A stretch of 64,000 nt of DNA from the NCBI GenBank assembly GCA_035527835.1, contig DATKZS010000140.1, forward strand, positions 62,001 to 126,000. Direction: 5' to 3'. A program made the translations under genes and the position numbers. The DNA is from DATKZS01 sp035527835 [NCBI: bacterium]. GTDB taxonomy: Bacteria; RBG-13-61-14. Within the stretch, counting starts at the first letter, position 1, and every line of letters starts with the position of its first letter. Under the pieces are notes generated by a model. That model was given only the letters and a program-made list of their open reading frames with translations. It made no database searches and was not told the DNA's origin. Below are positions 7,414-17,910 of this stretch, piece by piece.

Positions 7414-7684
7414 GCTGGAGCTCTCCTTCTTCGCGGAGGTAGCGGGTGAAGGGGTTGTCGTCCTCCAGGCAGATTAGATCTACTTGTCGGCCGAGGATGT
7501 CGCCGGCGCGGGCCATGGCCTTGAAGAAGAGCTGGGGCGGAAGACCGGAGACGGCGAGGTCAATGTCGGAGTCCGGGCCGAGGCGGCCGGAGGCGGCCGA
7601 GCCGAAGACGTAAACCTCCCGGGCGCCCAGTTTCTTAAGGGCCTCGGCGGCGAGGGAAATGGATTTATTTAACTTATCTTGCAT
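7403..7684 (-). CDS. mntA: MntA-type nucleotidyltransferase antitoxin
   Basis: A 93-residue minimal nucleotidyltransferase. The G-S-x10-D-x-D active site is complete in VFGSAASGRLGPDSDIDLAV, and a third acidic residue is in RQVDLICLED. In characterised systems MntA neutralises HepT by adding AMP to its motif Tyr. ATG 7684 has GGAGAGG upstream. It is the first gene of a three-gene overlapping operon, mntA-hepT-small protein. Confidence 0.85.
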   Translation of the reverse strand: MQDKLNKSISLAAEALKKLGAREVYVFGSAASGRLGPDSDIDLAVSGLPPQLFFKAMARAGDILGRQVDLICLEDDNPFTRYLREEGELQRVA

Positions 7685-7764
7685 GCCGTCCTCTCCATTC
7701 TTATTGAGATCACTCTGACTGTCAAATGCCGCGAGTCAGAACGATAGAGGGCAGCGCGGGCGGA

Positions 7765-7786
7765 CACGACTGAAGTCGCTCCCACA
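7765..7786. repeat. Short GTCG hairpin repeat
   Basis: ACACGACTGAAGTCGCTCCC forms a CGAC-TGAA-GTCG hairpin. A close relative, GCGACTGAAGTCGCTCGTAC, lies at 24351-24370. It sits between galT and mntA. Confidence 0.55.
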
Positions 7787-7805
7787 TGCCGGGGGGGAGA
7801 GGGTT

Positions 7806-8810
7806 TTATGGTGAGTTGTTGCCGGAGCGCAGGGCCTCGGCGGCGTCTTCGGGGGGAGTGGGGTTGATGTAGAAGCCGGAGCCCCACTCGAAGCCGGCGA
7901 CCTGGGTCAATTTGGGCATGACCTCGATGTGCCAGTGGTAGTGGGCCGGGTCCTGGTGCAGCGGCGCGGTATGGACGATGTAGTTGAAGGGCGGATCGGA
8001 GAGCACGTCGGCCATTTTTTTCATGAGCAGGTGGAGGATTTTGGCCAGGGAGTAAAGCTGGTCGTCCTTGATCAGCTCGAAGGTGGACTGGTGCTCCTTG
8101 GGCAGGACCCAGGTCTCGAAGGGCGACTTGGGGGCGAAGGGAGAGAGGAGGATGAAGTGGTCGTTCTCGGCGACGACCCTGATGCCGTCCTGCATCTCCT
8201 GGCGGATGATGTCGCAGAACACGCAGCGGTCCTTGAAGCGGAAGTACTCCTGCGATCCCTTCAGCTCCTCGGAGACGCGCTTGGGCACGATGGGGAGCGC
8301 GATGAGCTGGGAGTGGGTGTGCTCCAGGCTGGCGCCGGCCTCGCGGCCCTTGTTTTTGAAGATCAGGATGTACTGGAGCCTCTTGTCGCCCTTGAGGTCA
8401 ATGACCCGGTCGCGGTAGGCGCGGACGATGTTGGCGACCTCGGGCTCGGAGAGCGCGTCATAATTACAGACGTGGCGGGGCGTTTCGATGATGACCTCGT
8501 GCGCGCCCACTCCGTTCATCTTGTCGAACATGCCCTCGCCCACGCGTCCGAGTCCGCCCTCGATGGCGAGCGCGGGGAACTTGTTGGGGACCACGCGCAC
8601 GGACCAGCCGGGCGAATTCTTGGGCGTGCCGTCGCGATAGGCCATGATCTCGGGGGGCGTCTTGGTCTCATTGCCCGTGCAAAAGGGGCAGGAGGCGTAA
8701 TCAATCGAGCAGGTCTCGCCCATGACCTTGAAGTCGGAGGGCCTTTTCCTCCTCTCGGTGGCGATGATGACCCAGCGGCCGATCACCGGGTCTTTCCTCA
8801 GTTCCGGCAT
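7806..8810 (-). CDS. galT: Galactose-1-phosphate uridylyltransferase
   Basis: A 334-residue GalT of the HIT superfamily. It swaps UMP between UDP-glucose and galactose-1-phosphate in the Leloir pathway. Visible motifs are MPELRKDPVIGRWVIIA at the N-terminus, the zinc-site CPFC near residue 41, and the nucleophile motif EHTHSQLIALP (H-x-H-x-Q). The second zinc-type pair CVFC lies around residue 195. Normal length. No other galactose gene is adjacent; the glycolytic pgi lies 2.5 kb away on the other strand. Confidence 0.95.
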   Translation of the reverse strand: MPELRKDPVIGRWVIIATERRKRPSDFKVMGETCSIDYASCPFCTGNETKTPPEIMAYRDGTPKNSPGWSVRVVPNKFPALAIEGGLGRVGEGMFDKMNGVGAHEVIIETPRHVCNYDALSEPEVANIVRAYRDRVIDLKGDKRLQYILIFKNKGREAGASLEHTHSQLIALPIVPKRVSEELKGSQEYFRFKDRCVFCDIIRQEMQDGIRVVAENDHFILLSPFAPKSPFETWVLPKEHQSTFELIKDDQLYSLAKILHLLMKKMADVLSDPPFNYIVHTAPLHQDPAHYHWHIEVMPKLTQVAGFEWGSGFYINPTPPEDAAEALRSGNNSP

Positions 8811-8962
8811 TTTATTCGGACTCCTTCGTCTGCAGGACCAGGATCATTTTATGCGCGTGCCATGCATGGCAATGGCCGGGGCCGGCGGTCCATTTTCCCG
8901 CCGCTCCTTTTGCCGCATCAATATGATAGGGGAGCGGCGGGTTTTGTCAAGGCGGGAGGGGT

Positions 8963-8993
8963 GGGGCTTGAGGCTTGGGGCTTGAGGCTCGAG
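8963..8993. repeat. Single iterated arm (GGCTTGAGGCTTGGG units)
   Basis: GGGGCTTGAGGCTTGGGGCT repeats sit upstream of galT. They use the same unit as the inverted repeat at 21474-21590, but no clear second arm is present here. Confidence 0.55.
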
Positions 8994-9015
8994 TCCGCAT
9001 TTTCCGCGCCAGGCT

Positions 9016-9579
9016 TCAGGTCCAGGCCATGTCCACCACGATGTTGGTTTGCCCCTTTTCTTTCTCGTGGCACGGCTTCAGGGTGATGCCTTTGCACCCG
9101 TTGTTCTTGGCGAGCTCTTCAAGGTGGGCGCAGAGCAGGATGGTGAAGACGTCGAGTCCGTCGCTGAAGTCTCCGAACTCGGTGATCCTGGCGCGCAGGC
9201 TCTTGTCGCCGGTTTTCTCGATGGCCATCTTGGAAAAGGTGAAGAGGCTTTTTCTGAGCTCGAAGAACTTGGCCACGGCCTCGAACGGGTCGTTCTTGAC
9301 GAGGAAGGGCCGATAGGGCCCCTCCAGGAGCTCCTTCATTGCGGCCTGTCCGAACTTGCGGACCACGTCTTCGCTCTCCTTGGCCACCAGCTTGTACACG
9401 GCCAGTCCCATCCGCTGGTAAGTCTCGATGGGGTACCAGGCGGTGGGGATGACCATCGTCTTGACGATCTCGAAATCCTCGGGCTTGAGATACCGGTCCC
9501 ACGGCAGGTCCTTGAACGCGCGGATGACCTTTACCATGTCCAGCACCACGCTGCCTTTGATCCTGCGGTTTTGCGTCAT
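9016..9579 (-). CDS. Conserved hypothetical protein (about 187 aa)
   Basis: Start ATG 9579 (MTQNRRIKGSVVLDMVKVIR) is preferred because GGAAAGGG lies 8 nt upstream; the frame stays open to 9669. The protein is soluble and helical, with EDFEIVKTMVIPTAWYP and a C-terminal KGITLKPCHEKEKGQTN. Its arrangement is reminiscent of small sensory helical-bundle families in deltaproteobacteria such as DUF2378/TIGR02265, but I cannot confirm this. It is transcribed toward galT. Confidence 0.6.
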   Translation of the reverse strand: MTQNRRIKGSVVLDMVKVIRAFKDLPWDRYLKPEDFEIVKTMVIPTAWYPIETYQRMGLAVYKLVAKESEDVVRKFGQAAMKELLEGPYRPFLVKNDPFEAVAKFFELRKSLFTFSKMAIEKTGDKSLRARITEFGDFSDGLDVFTILLCAHLEELAKNNGCKGITLKPCHEKEKGQTNIVVDMAWT

Positions 9580-9758
9580 GTATCTGACCCTTTCCAGCGC
9601 CCGCGGCGCTCCGCATTGGCGCCGGTCCGCGGGCGCACAATCCGGACGCATACGATCATATTGAGCCACCCTTGCGATGTCAAGTATTGTCTCGGAGGTG
9701 ATGTTAATGCGGCCGGCCGGGTTGCCCGCGTGCCGCCTTTTTGGTAGGTTAGGAGTTA

Positions 9759-10073
9759 ATGGTCAGGGAATGGCAGCGGGTGGGGAGCAGGGCCTGGTGG
9801 ATCATGGCCACGGCCTTTTTTCTGGGTCTGGAGCTTGTACTGCGCATGAAGCTGGGCTCGATCTTTTTCCTGGCCATGAGCTACGTGATCGCCTGCCAGT
9901 GGCTCGCGGACCGGCGGGGCGATCCGGCGCCGGAGTCGGACCCGGGCAAGAGGCTGCTTTTTGCGATGTATGTGGCGCTCGTGATCAGCGTGGTTATTTT
10001 CCTGGTGGTCGCCGGCCTGAACATCGGCCTGCGCACCTATAATAATGACTGGCGCTGGTTCCAGTTGCCGTGA
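9759..10073 (+). CDS. Small integral membrane protein, hypothetical
   Basis: A 104-residue protein with three predicted membrane segments (about 13-29, 34-51 and 66-90) and a polar DRRGDPAPESDPG loop between the second and third. TAGGAG lies 4 nt before ATG 9759. No family recognised. The inverted repeat at 10103 lies just after its stop. Confidence 0.6.
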   Translation: MVREWQRVGSRAWWIMATAFFLGLELVLRMKLGSIFFLAMSYVIACQWLADRRGDPAPESDPGKRLLFAMYVALVISVVIFLVVAGLNIGLRTYNNDWRWFQLP

Positions 10074-10102
10074 GCAGGTTTCATAACCCTTTCAAGAGGA
10101 AG

Positions 10103-10177
10103 AAACAAGGATATTAAGGATAATCAGGATAAGAAAATTTCTTGAATTTATCTTTAAAATCCTTGACATCCTTGTTT
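10103..10177. repeat. Iterated-arm inverted repeat (AAGGATA unit)
   Basis: The left arm (10103-10140) is AAACAAGGATATTAAGGATA and following units. The right arm read in reverse complement is AAACAAGGATGTCAAGGATT. The loop is only a few bases. It lies 30 nt after the membrane-protein stop and 90 nt before pgi. Confidence 0.8.
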
Positions 10178-10269
10178 ATAATCTTTTGGTCGGGGATGAT
10201 GGTGCGGGTTGTGAAACCAGTTGGTGAGAGAAAATTAAAGTCACGGGGCCGGGGAGGGAGATTAAAGCC

Positions 10270-11670
10270 ATGAACGAAGTGCGGATTGATTACACCAACG
10301 CGCTCACGGAGAGCGTGGGCCGCAAAAACGGGATCGGCAAGAAGGAGCTCGCGGACCTCACGGAGCGGACGGCCATGGTGCACGCGGACCTGGCGGCGCG
10401 GCGCAAGGCCGGGGAGCTGCCTTTTTACGACCTGCCCTATCAGAACGTCACCAAGGTCCTGCAGCTCGTGAGCAAGCGGTGCAGCTCGTTTGATAACGTG
10501 GTGACGCTGGGCATCGGCGGTTCCGGGCTGGGGGCAAGGGCGCTGGGGCGGGCCCTGTTGAAGCCGTATAACGAGCTCATGGACAACGCCAGCCGGCAGG
10601 GGTGTCCGCGGCTGTACGTGGCGGACAACATAGACCCGGAGAATTTCATGGGTCTGCTTGGCGCGCTCAACCTGTCGAAGACGATGTTCATCGTGATCTC
10701 GAAGTCGGGGGAGACGGCGGAGACGATGAGCCAGTTCTTGATCGCGCGCGACCTTTTGATCAAGAAGTACGGGGAGGACGGCTACCGGGAGCGGATGATC
10801 TCGATCACCGACCAGGAGAAGGGGTATCTGCGGGAGATCACCGACCGCGACGGACTGGAGTGGCTGCCGGTGCCGGCGGGGGTGGGCGGCCGCTACACCG
10901 TGTTCACTCCGGTGGGCCTGTTGCCGGCGGCGGTATGCGGGATGGACGTGGTGGCGTTGCTCAAGGGCGCGGCGGCCATGGACCAGCGCACCAGGGAGCC
11001 GGAGCTATTGAAAAACCCGGCCTATCTGTTGGCCGCGCTGTTTTACCTGGCCGACGTCAAGCGCAAGAAGAACATCCTGGTCGTCATGCCCTACTCCTCG
11101 GGCCTCACCGACCTGGCCGAGTGGTTCCAGCAGCTATGGGCGGAGAGCCTGGGCAAGGCGGTGCACCTGGACGGGTCGCCGGCGGGCACGGGCTCGACGC
11201 CGGTTCGGGCGCTGGGCGCCACGGACCAGCATTCGCAGGTGCAGCTTTACAAGGAGGGGCCGGCGGACAAGCTGGTGGCGTTCTTCAGGGTGGACCGGTT
11301 CCGGGACGACGCGCGCATTCCGACGGACTTCAGCGACATCGAGGGCGTGGCCTACCTGGGCGGCCACAGCCTGGGTGAGCTGATCAACGCGGAGCAGTTG
11401 GCCACGGAGGTTGCCCTGGCCAAGGCCGGCCGGCCCAGCCTCCGCATCGAGCTCCCGCACGTTGACGCGGACGTGATGGGCCAGGTCATGTACATGCTGG
11501 AGGTGGCCACCGTGTTCGCCGGCGGGCTGTACCAGGTGAACCCGCTGGACCAGCCGGGAGTGGAGGCCGGAAAGCGCTACACCAATGCTCTCATGGGCAA
11601 GAAGGGATTTGACCAGGAGAGGGAAGAAATCGAAAAGATGGTGAAGGGCAGAAAAAGATTTATATTATAG
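10270..11670 (+). CDS. pgi: Glucose-6-phosphate isomerase
   Basis: A 466-residue isomerase interconverting glucose-6-phosphate and fructose-6-phosphate in glycolysis and gluconeogenesis. The sugar-phosphate-binding SIS fold is visible in VVTLGIGGSGLGARAL and in VISKSGETAETM. The C-terminal part carries GTGSTPVRALGATDQHSQVQ with the conserved His of the short bacterial/archaeal PGI form. ATG 10270 is preceded by GGGGAGGGAG. Ends in TAG. Confidence 0.95.
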   Translation: MNEVRIDYTNALTESVGRKNGIGKKELADLTERTAMVHADLAARRKAGELPFYDLPYQNVTKVLQLVSKRCSSFDNVVTLGIGGSGLGARALGRALLKPYNELMDNASRQGCPRLYVADNIDPENFMGLLGALNLSKTMFIVISKSGETAETMSQFLIARDLLIKKYGEDGYRERMISITDQEKGYLREITDRDGLEWLPVPAGVGGRYTVFTPVGLLPAAVCGMDVVALLKGAAAMDQRTREPELLKNPAYLLAALFYLADVKRKKNILVVMPYSSGLTDLAEWFQQLWAESLGKAVHLDGSPAGTGSTPVRALGATDQHSQVQLYKEGPADKLVAFFRVDRFRDDARIPTDFSDIEGVAYLGGHSLGELINAEQLATEVALAKAGRPSLRIELPHVDADVMGQVMYMLEVATVFAGGLYQVNPLDQPGVEAGKRYTNALMGKKGFDQEREEIEKMVKGRKRFIL

Positions 11671-11704
11671 CCAGGAGCCGGTAATGAGGCCGGGAGGCGA
11701 AAAA

Positions 11705-12163
11705 ATGAAAGCATATGGTCTGAGCAAGTTCCGGGTGAAGTCGGGAGCGGCCCTGCTCGGCGCGCCCATCCTGTTGATGGCCGTTGCGGCGTATATTTAT
11801 TTTGCCGCCGCCGGGGCCGCGGGCGGGGCCGAGGCCGGCAAGGCCAGGGCCTGGATTGACAAGGATTGCGTGGCCCATCCGGCAACCATCACCGTGCCCG
11901 CGGGCAAGACGGCATCCGGCTTCAAGTCGGGCGGACTGGTCGCGGGCATCGCCTGCCACGGCGCGGGCGCGCCCGAGAACAAGGGCTTTGCCATCCGCGA
12001 CGGCAGGAACAATCCCGTTTACCTGTGGAGCCAGTACCAGGACCAGACGCCTTATGAAAAGGGCGGTCCGCTCGATAAGCTCACGCTGCCTTCCGGCGAG
12101 TACAAGCTCACGGTGGCGGGCGGGGCCGGGGCTGAGATCACGCTGGAATATCAGCTTAAATAA
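11705..12163 (+). CDS. Membrane-anchored or exported hypothetical protein
   Basis: A 152-residue protein from ATG 11705, chosen because GGGAGGCG lies 6 nt upstream. An N-terminal hydrophobic segment (about residues 18-40, ILLMAVAAYIYFAAAGAAGG) would anchor or export it. The mature part contains two Cys (DKDC and AGIACHG) and ends in a beta-rich PSGEYKLTVAGGAGAEITLE segment typical of small immunoglobulin-like domains. No family recognised. A rho-independent terminator follows. Confidence 0.6.
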   Translation: MKAYGLSKFRVKSGAALLGAPILLMAVAAYIYFAAAGAAGGAEAGKARAWIDKDCVAHPATITVPAGKTASGFKSGGLVAGIACHGAGAPENKGFAIRDGRNNPVYLWSQYQDQTPYEKGGPLDKLTLPSGEYKLTVAGGAGAEITLEYQLK

Positions 12164-12182
12164 TCGGGCTCGTTTTCCATCC

Positions 12183-12212
12183 GGGGCGCTTAAGCCGGCG
12201 CCCCTTTTATTA
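12183..12212 (+). terminator. Rho-independent terminator
   Basis: Stem GGGGCGC (12183-12189) pairs with GCGCCCC (12198-12204), with an 8-nt loop, followed by TTTTATTATTT. It lies 20 nt after the 11705-12163 gene. Confidence 0.8.
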
Positions 12213-12246
12213 TTTGAGACCACTCTTGTCCAAAATAGGAGCCAAG

Positions 12247-12457
12247 AAAACCGCCAAGGCGCCAAGAACGCCAAGAATCGCCAAGTAAATCCTGGTGTTT
12301 CTTAGAGGCGGGAGTAAAAAACAGCACCAGTGCTTTGGCCCCAACCTGCTTGGCGAACCGGCTGACGGGAGCGCCAAGAAAGAATCATTTGCCTGGAAGC
12401 TGGACTGAGATTGAAATAATTATAACGTTTGGCGTTCTTGGCGCCTTGGCGGTTTTC
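12247..12457. repeat. Long-spaced iterated-arm inverted repeat (CGCCAAG unit)
   Basis: The left arm AACCGCCAAGGCGCCAAGAA (and on to 12275) matches the right arm TTGGCGTTCTTGGCGCCTTG (12429-12457) in reverse complement. Flanking TGTCCAAAATA (12228) and TATTTTGGACAG (12469) are also inverted. The 150-nt interior has no gene. The same unit recurs at 18703-18757. It fills most of the 337-nt gap before the MFS gene. Confidence 0.8.
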
Positions 12458-12500
12458 CGGTCCGTTTATTTTGGACAGCACTGATTTGAGACGGTGAAAA

Positions 12501-13721
12501 ATGACGGAAGTTAAGGAGAAGAGCGGGTTCATGGGCTTCAAGCGCAACATTTACGCGCTTGGTCTGGTGAGCCTTTTCACGGACATCAGCTCGGAGATGG
12601 CGTATCCGCTGATTCCGGACCTGATGAAGGCGGTGGGCGCGGGGGCGGCGGCGCTGGGGGTGGTCGAGGGAGTGGCGGAGGCCACGGCGAGCGTGATGAA
12701 GGCGGTGTCGGGTTACGTCTCGGACCGCTTCGGCAAGCGCAAGCAGCCGGTGTTCATCGGTTACCTGATGTCGGGCCTTGCCAAGCCGCTGTTGGGCCTT
12801 GCGGTGAGCTGGCCGCTTATTTTGCTCATCCGGTTTTCCGACCGGATGGGCAAGGGCATCCGGACGGCGCCGCGCGACGCGCTGCTGGCGGATTCGAGCC
12901 CGCCGGACAAGATGGGCGCGGCGTTCGGGCTGCACCGGGCCATGGACACCATGGGAGCGGTGCTGGGGCCGGCGCTCGCCTATTTCCTGCTCCATGGAAT
13001 GGGCGTGGGCCTGACCAGCGTCTTCATCCTGGCGGCCGTGCCCGCGGCGATCGGGCTCGCGGTGATCGGCGCCGGAGTCAAGGAAGTCCCGCCCAGGCGG
13101 GCAAAGTCCGGGCCTTTCCGCTTCAGCTTTAAAGACCTGAGCCCCGGCCTGAAACGGTTCATCCTGGTTTCCGGCCTCTTCAGCCTGGGCAACTTCCCGG
13201 CCGTATTCCTCATCCTGCGCTGCCGCGAGCTGGGAATTGACACCGATCACGTCATCCTGATCTACCTCCTCAATAACCTGGTCTATTCGCTCACGTCCCT
13301 GCCCGCGGGAGCGCTGTCCGACCGGATCGGCCGCAAGGCCATGCTGACCGCCGCATACCTCATGTTCGCGGCCGTGTTCGCGGCGGGGGCCATGGCCGCA
13401 ACGCCATTGCACGCGGTAATTGTCTTCATGGGCTACGGGGTGTTCCAGGGCATCTACGAGGGCTCGAGCCGCGCCTTGCTCGCGGACCTGGAGCCTTCCG
13501 AGCGCAGGGCCTCCAGCTATGGCGTGCTCCACGCCGTCATCGGCATGGCCATGCTGCCCGGTGGCATCATGGCCGGCGCGCTGTGGAAATTCGCCGGCGC
13601 GCCCGCGGCCTTCGGCCTCTCCGCCGCCATCGGCGTGGCCGCCGCGGTGCTGTTCGTCGTGCTGGTCTCCCCTCCGGCCGCCCCCGCGACAGAGAAAAAT
13701 ATCGCTCCTCCAGAGCAATGA
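12501..13721 (+). CDS. MFS transporter
   Basis: A 406-residue major facilitator with about 12 membrane helices. The N-terminal SLFTDISSEMAYPLIPDL and the loop DRMGKGIRTAPRDALLAD are typical of one bacterial drug/metabolite efflux branch. SDRFGKRKQP and SDRIGRKAM are the two MFS cytoplasmic-loop motifs. Substrate unknown. The 5' spacer is the CGCCAAG-unit inverted repeat. It is followed by serS on the same strand. Confidence 0.88.
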   Translation: MTEVKEKSGFMGFKRNIYALGLVSLFTDISSEMAYPLIPDLMKAVGAGAAALGVVEGVAEATASVMKAVSGYVSDRFGKRKQPVFIGYLMSGLAKPLLGLAVSWPLILLIRFSDRMGKGIRTAPRDALLADSSPPDKMGAAFGLHRAMDTMGAVLGPALAYFLLHGMGVGLTSVFILAAVPAAIGLAVIGAGVKEVPPRRAKSGPFRFSFKDLSPGLKRFILVSGLFSLGNFPAVFLILRCRELGIDTDHVILIYLLNNLVYSLTSLPAGALSDRIGRKAMLTAAYLMFAAVFAAGAMAATPLHAVIVFMGYGVFQGIYEGSSRALLADLEPSERRASSYGVLHAVIGMAMLPGGIMAGALWKFAGAPAAFGLSAAIGVAAAVLFVVLVSPPAAPATEKNIAPPEQ

Positions 13722-13794
13722 AAAAGCCGTGAAAAAAGCTGCTCCGCTTGACCCTTCTGGATGCCTCTGTTATCTTGCGGAGAAGCGGGTTTAA

Positions 13795-15554
<1,760 letters not shown>

Positions 15555-15584
15555 CCCGCCCGCCGCGGGAAAGACTGGTCCTGC

Positions 15585-16538
15585 ATGGCGCGTTCTGACG
15601 AGGCCAGGCAACTGATCGGCGACCGGGGGGCCCAAGTCTTTGTCGAGATGCCGTGCGGGCAAAACGGCATCCCGGTGCTGGCCGTCCGGGCAACGGGGCT
15701 GGCCGAGGCCTGGGAGCTCAGCCTGCTCGCCCTCTACGGCCACGGCTGCGAAATCCGCACCGAGTACGACCACAAGGACGGGTCCGGCAACTACCTGGAC
15801 CCGCCCAGCCTGGACTGCTCCATGCGGATCATCATCACCGATCCCTTCTCCGAGCCCATGATCCACCGCTGTTTTCCCGGCGGGCTCGATGCCCTCGAAG
15901 AATACCGCCAGGAGGTGCTGGACGGGATCAAGGACCACTGGCGCCGCAACCCGGACGATCCCGCGGACCAGCGCTGGGAATACACCTACCACGAGCGCAT
16001 CTTCAACTATTGCCTGCCGGGGCAAAGGCAGGGCATTGACCAGATCGAGGCCGTGGTGGACGGGCTGTGTAAAAGCCCGCACTCGCGGCGGCAGCAGGCC
16101 GTGGTCTGGAAGGTGTGGGAAGACCTGGGCATCCACGACCCCGCCTGCCTCCAGTCGCTGTGGTTCCGCATCCTGCCCGGACCGGACGGGGTCTGGCGAC
16201 TCAACATGAACGTGCGCTTCCGCTCCCGCGACGCTTACGACGCCGCCTTCATGAACTGCTTTGCCCTGGCCGCGCTGATGCAAAGGGTGGCCCAGAAAGT
16301 GGCCGAGCGCTCCGGGCGCGAGGTCAAGCTCGGCCGCTACGTGGACGAGTCGGACTCGTACCACATCTATGGCCAGAGGATCGCGGACTTCCAGGCGCGG
16401 TTCCTGAAGCAGGTCGGCGTGCGGTCGTTCGAGGACCGCACTTGGACCATGGAGTTCGCCGAGCCCCTGTTCGAGGAGGCTAGGCCCAAGATCGCCGAAA
16501 AAATCAGAACGCACGATGAGGAGCGAGGACATAAGTGA
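15585..16538 (+). CDS. Thymidylate synthase homologue (ThyA fold)
   Basis: A 317-residue ThyA-family protein. Key residues are visible: SRRQQAVVW (the dimer arginines), DPACLQSLWFRI with the nucleophilic Cys, VRFRSRDAYDAAFMNCFALA (Arg-Ser-x-Asp and the Asn of the folate/dUMP site) and DESDSYHIYG (the H-x-Y that contacts the nucleotide ribose). The layout is closer to the short archaeal/uncharacterised TymS-like branch than to E. coli ThyA. It should methylate dUMP or a related pyrimidine nucleotide. ATG 15585 follows GGGAAAG. The gene overlaps nothing and ends before a hairpin. Confidence 0.8.
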   Translation: MARSDEARQLIGDRGAQVFVEMPCGQNGIPVLAVRATGLAEAWELSLLALYGHGCEIRTEYDHKDGSGNYLDPPSLDCSMRIIITDPFSEPMIHRCFPGGLDALEEYRQEVLDGIKDHWRRNPDDPADQRWEYTYHERIFNYCLPGQRQGIDQIEAVVDGLCKSPHSRRQQAVVWKVWEDLGIHDPACLQSLWFRILPGPDGVWRLNMNVRFRSRDAYDAAFMNCFALAALMQRVAQKVAERSGREVKLGRYVDESDSYHIYGQRIADFQARFLKQVGVRSFEDRTWTMEFAEPLFEEARPKIAEKIRTHDEERGHK

Positions 16539-16553
16539 CGCTCAGCAGAGGCA

Positions 16554-16575
16554 GGACAGACATTCTTGTCTGTCC
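16554..16575. repeat. GGACAGACA hairpin, terminator-like
   Basis: GGACAGACA-TTCT-TGTCTGTCC is a perfect 9-bp stem 15 nt after the thyA-like stop. It lacks a clean T-run. A similar hairpin, GCGGGACA-ATCT-TGTCCCGC, is at 61424-61443, so this may be a dispersed hairpin family rather than a simple terminator. Confidence 0.6.
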
Positions 16576-16642
16576 GGCCATGTATTTTACGAACAGTTTC
16601 TTGTGCCGTGAGGCGGCGTCCGGAAATCAAGCAAATTTTTCC

Positions 16643-16723
16643 AGACAGGATTAACAGGATTAACGGGATGAAAAAACAAGAAGCTTATTCCGAAAATCCT
16701 GTAAATCCTGTTAATCCTGTCTA
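16643..16723. repeat. Iterated-arm inverted repeat (CAGGATTAA unit)
   Basis: The left arm (16643-16669) is AGACAGGATTAACAGGATTA and then ACGGGAT. The right arm (16697-16723) is ATCCTGTAAATCCTGTTAAT and then CCTGTCT. It lies between the thyA-like gene and the aminotransferase. Confidence 0.85.
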
Positions 16724-16750
16724 CAAATTTTCTCGGCAGGTAAAGTGACA

Positions 16751-17857
16751 ATGAACATTCCGTTAGTTGATCTGGCCGCGCAATTTAGGGGCATCGAGGC
16801 GGAGGTCCTGAAAAGGATCGAGTCCGTGGTCCGCGCGCAGCGCTTCATCCTGGGCCCGGAAGTGGAGGAGGCCGAAAAAAAGATCGCCGAGTATTGCGGC
16901 ACTCCGTTCGGCGTGGGCGTGGCCTCCGGCACCGACGCCCTCATCCTTTCCCTCCGCGCGCTGGGCATCGGCCCGGGAGACGAGGTGATCACCACTCCCT
17001 TTACCTTTTACGCCACCGCGTCCAGCGTGGTCCACGCCGGCGCAACGCCCGTGTTCGCGGACATCGAGCCGGACACCTGCCTGATCAGCGCGGAGGCCGT
17101 GGAAGCGGCCGTCACCGCCCGGACGCGCGCCATGATCCCGGTCCACCTTTTCGGCCAATGCGCGGACATGGGCCGGATCATGGAGATCGCACAGCGGCAC
17201 GGCCTCGCGGTGGTGGAGGATGCGTGCCAGGCCATCGGCGCGGAGTTCGAGGGAAGACGGGCGGGGGCCATCGGCGACGCCGGCGCCTTGAGCTTTTATC
17301 CGTCCAAGAACCTGGGCGGGTACGGTGACGGGGGCATGGTGGTGACGCGGCGGGCCGACGCGGCCGAGAACCTGCGCCTGCTCCGGGTCCACGGCGCTAA
17401 GAGCGAGTACCGGCACGAGGTCATCGGCTACAACAGCCGCCTCGACACCATCCAGGCCGCCGTGCTCCTTTGCAAGCTCCCCCATCTCGAACAGTGGGGA
17501 AAGGCCCGGAGGAAAAACGCCGCGATTTACGGCCGGCGCTTCGCGGGCACGTCCGTCCGGCCGCTGGCGCTGCGGCCCGGGCGCAAACACGTTTACAATA
17601 ACTACGTGGTCCGGGTCCCGCGCCGCGACGAGCTCATGGCCCATCTCAAGGCTTTAGCCATCGGCTGCGCCGTTTATTACCCGGAGCCGCTCAGCAAGAT
17701 GGCCTGCTTCGCGCGCTGCGTCGGCGGGGCGGCGTTCCCGGCGGCGGAGGAAGCCGCGCGCACTTGCCTGGCCATCCCCGCCTATCCCGAGATGACGGAG
17801 GAAATGGTGGAAAGCGTGGCCGACGCCGTGCTTGCGTTTTTCGGAGAGGGGAAGTGA
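16751..17857 (+). CDS. DegT/DnrJ/EryC1 family sugar aminotransferase
   Basis: About 368 residues from ATG 16751 (MNIPLVDLAAQF), preferred over GTG 16745. A fold-type I PLP enzyme of the nucleotide-sugar aminotransferase family. The PLP lysine lies in LSFYPSKNLGGYGDGGM. GVASGTDALILSLRALGIGP and TTPFTFYATAS are typical substrate/cofactor segments. Family members transaminate keto-sugars for O-antigen or glycan synthesis. No other sugar-pathway gene is adjacent. Confidence 0.9.
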   Translation: MNIPLVDLAAQFRGIEAEVLKRIESVVRAQRFILGPEVEEAEKKIAEYCGTPFGVGVASGTDALILSLRALGIGPGDEVITTPFTFYATASSVVHAGATPVFADIEPDTCLISAEAVEAAVTARTRAMIPVHLFGQCADMGRIMEIAQRHGLAVVEDACQAIGAEFEGRRAGAIGDAGALSFYPSKNLGGYGDGGMVVTRRADAAENLRLLRVHGAKSEYRHEVIGYNSRLDTIQAAVLLCKLPHLEQWGKARRKNAAIYGRRFAGTSVRPLALRPGRKHVYNNYVVRVPRRDELMAHLKALAIGCAVYYPEPLSKMACFARCVGGAAFPAAEEAARTCLAIPAYPEMTEEMVESVADAVLAFFGEGK

Positions 17858-17910
17858 GGGCGGAATTCACCGACCAGACGCCGAGGCTTACGAGAAGGAA
17901 GATTTTTTTC

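Noticed and set aside
12420-13718. A 432-codon minus-strand frame opposite the MFS gene
   Set aside because: Antisense of a clear 12-helix transporter; no motif of its own.
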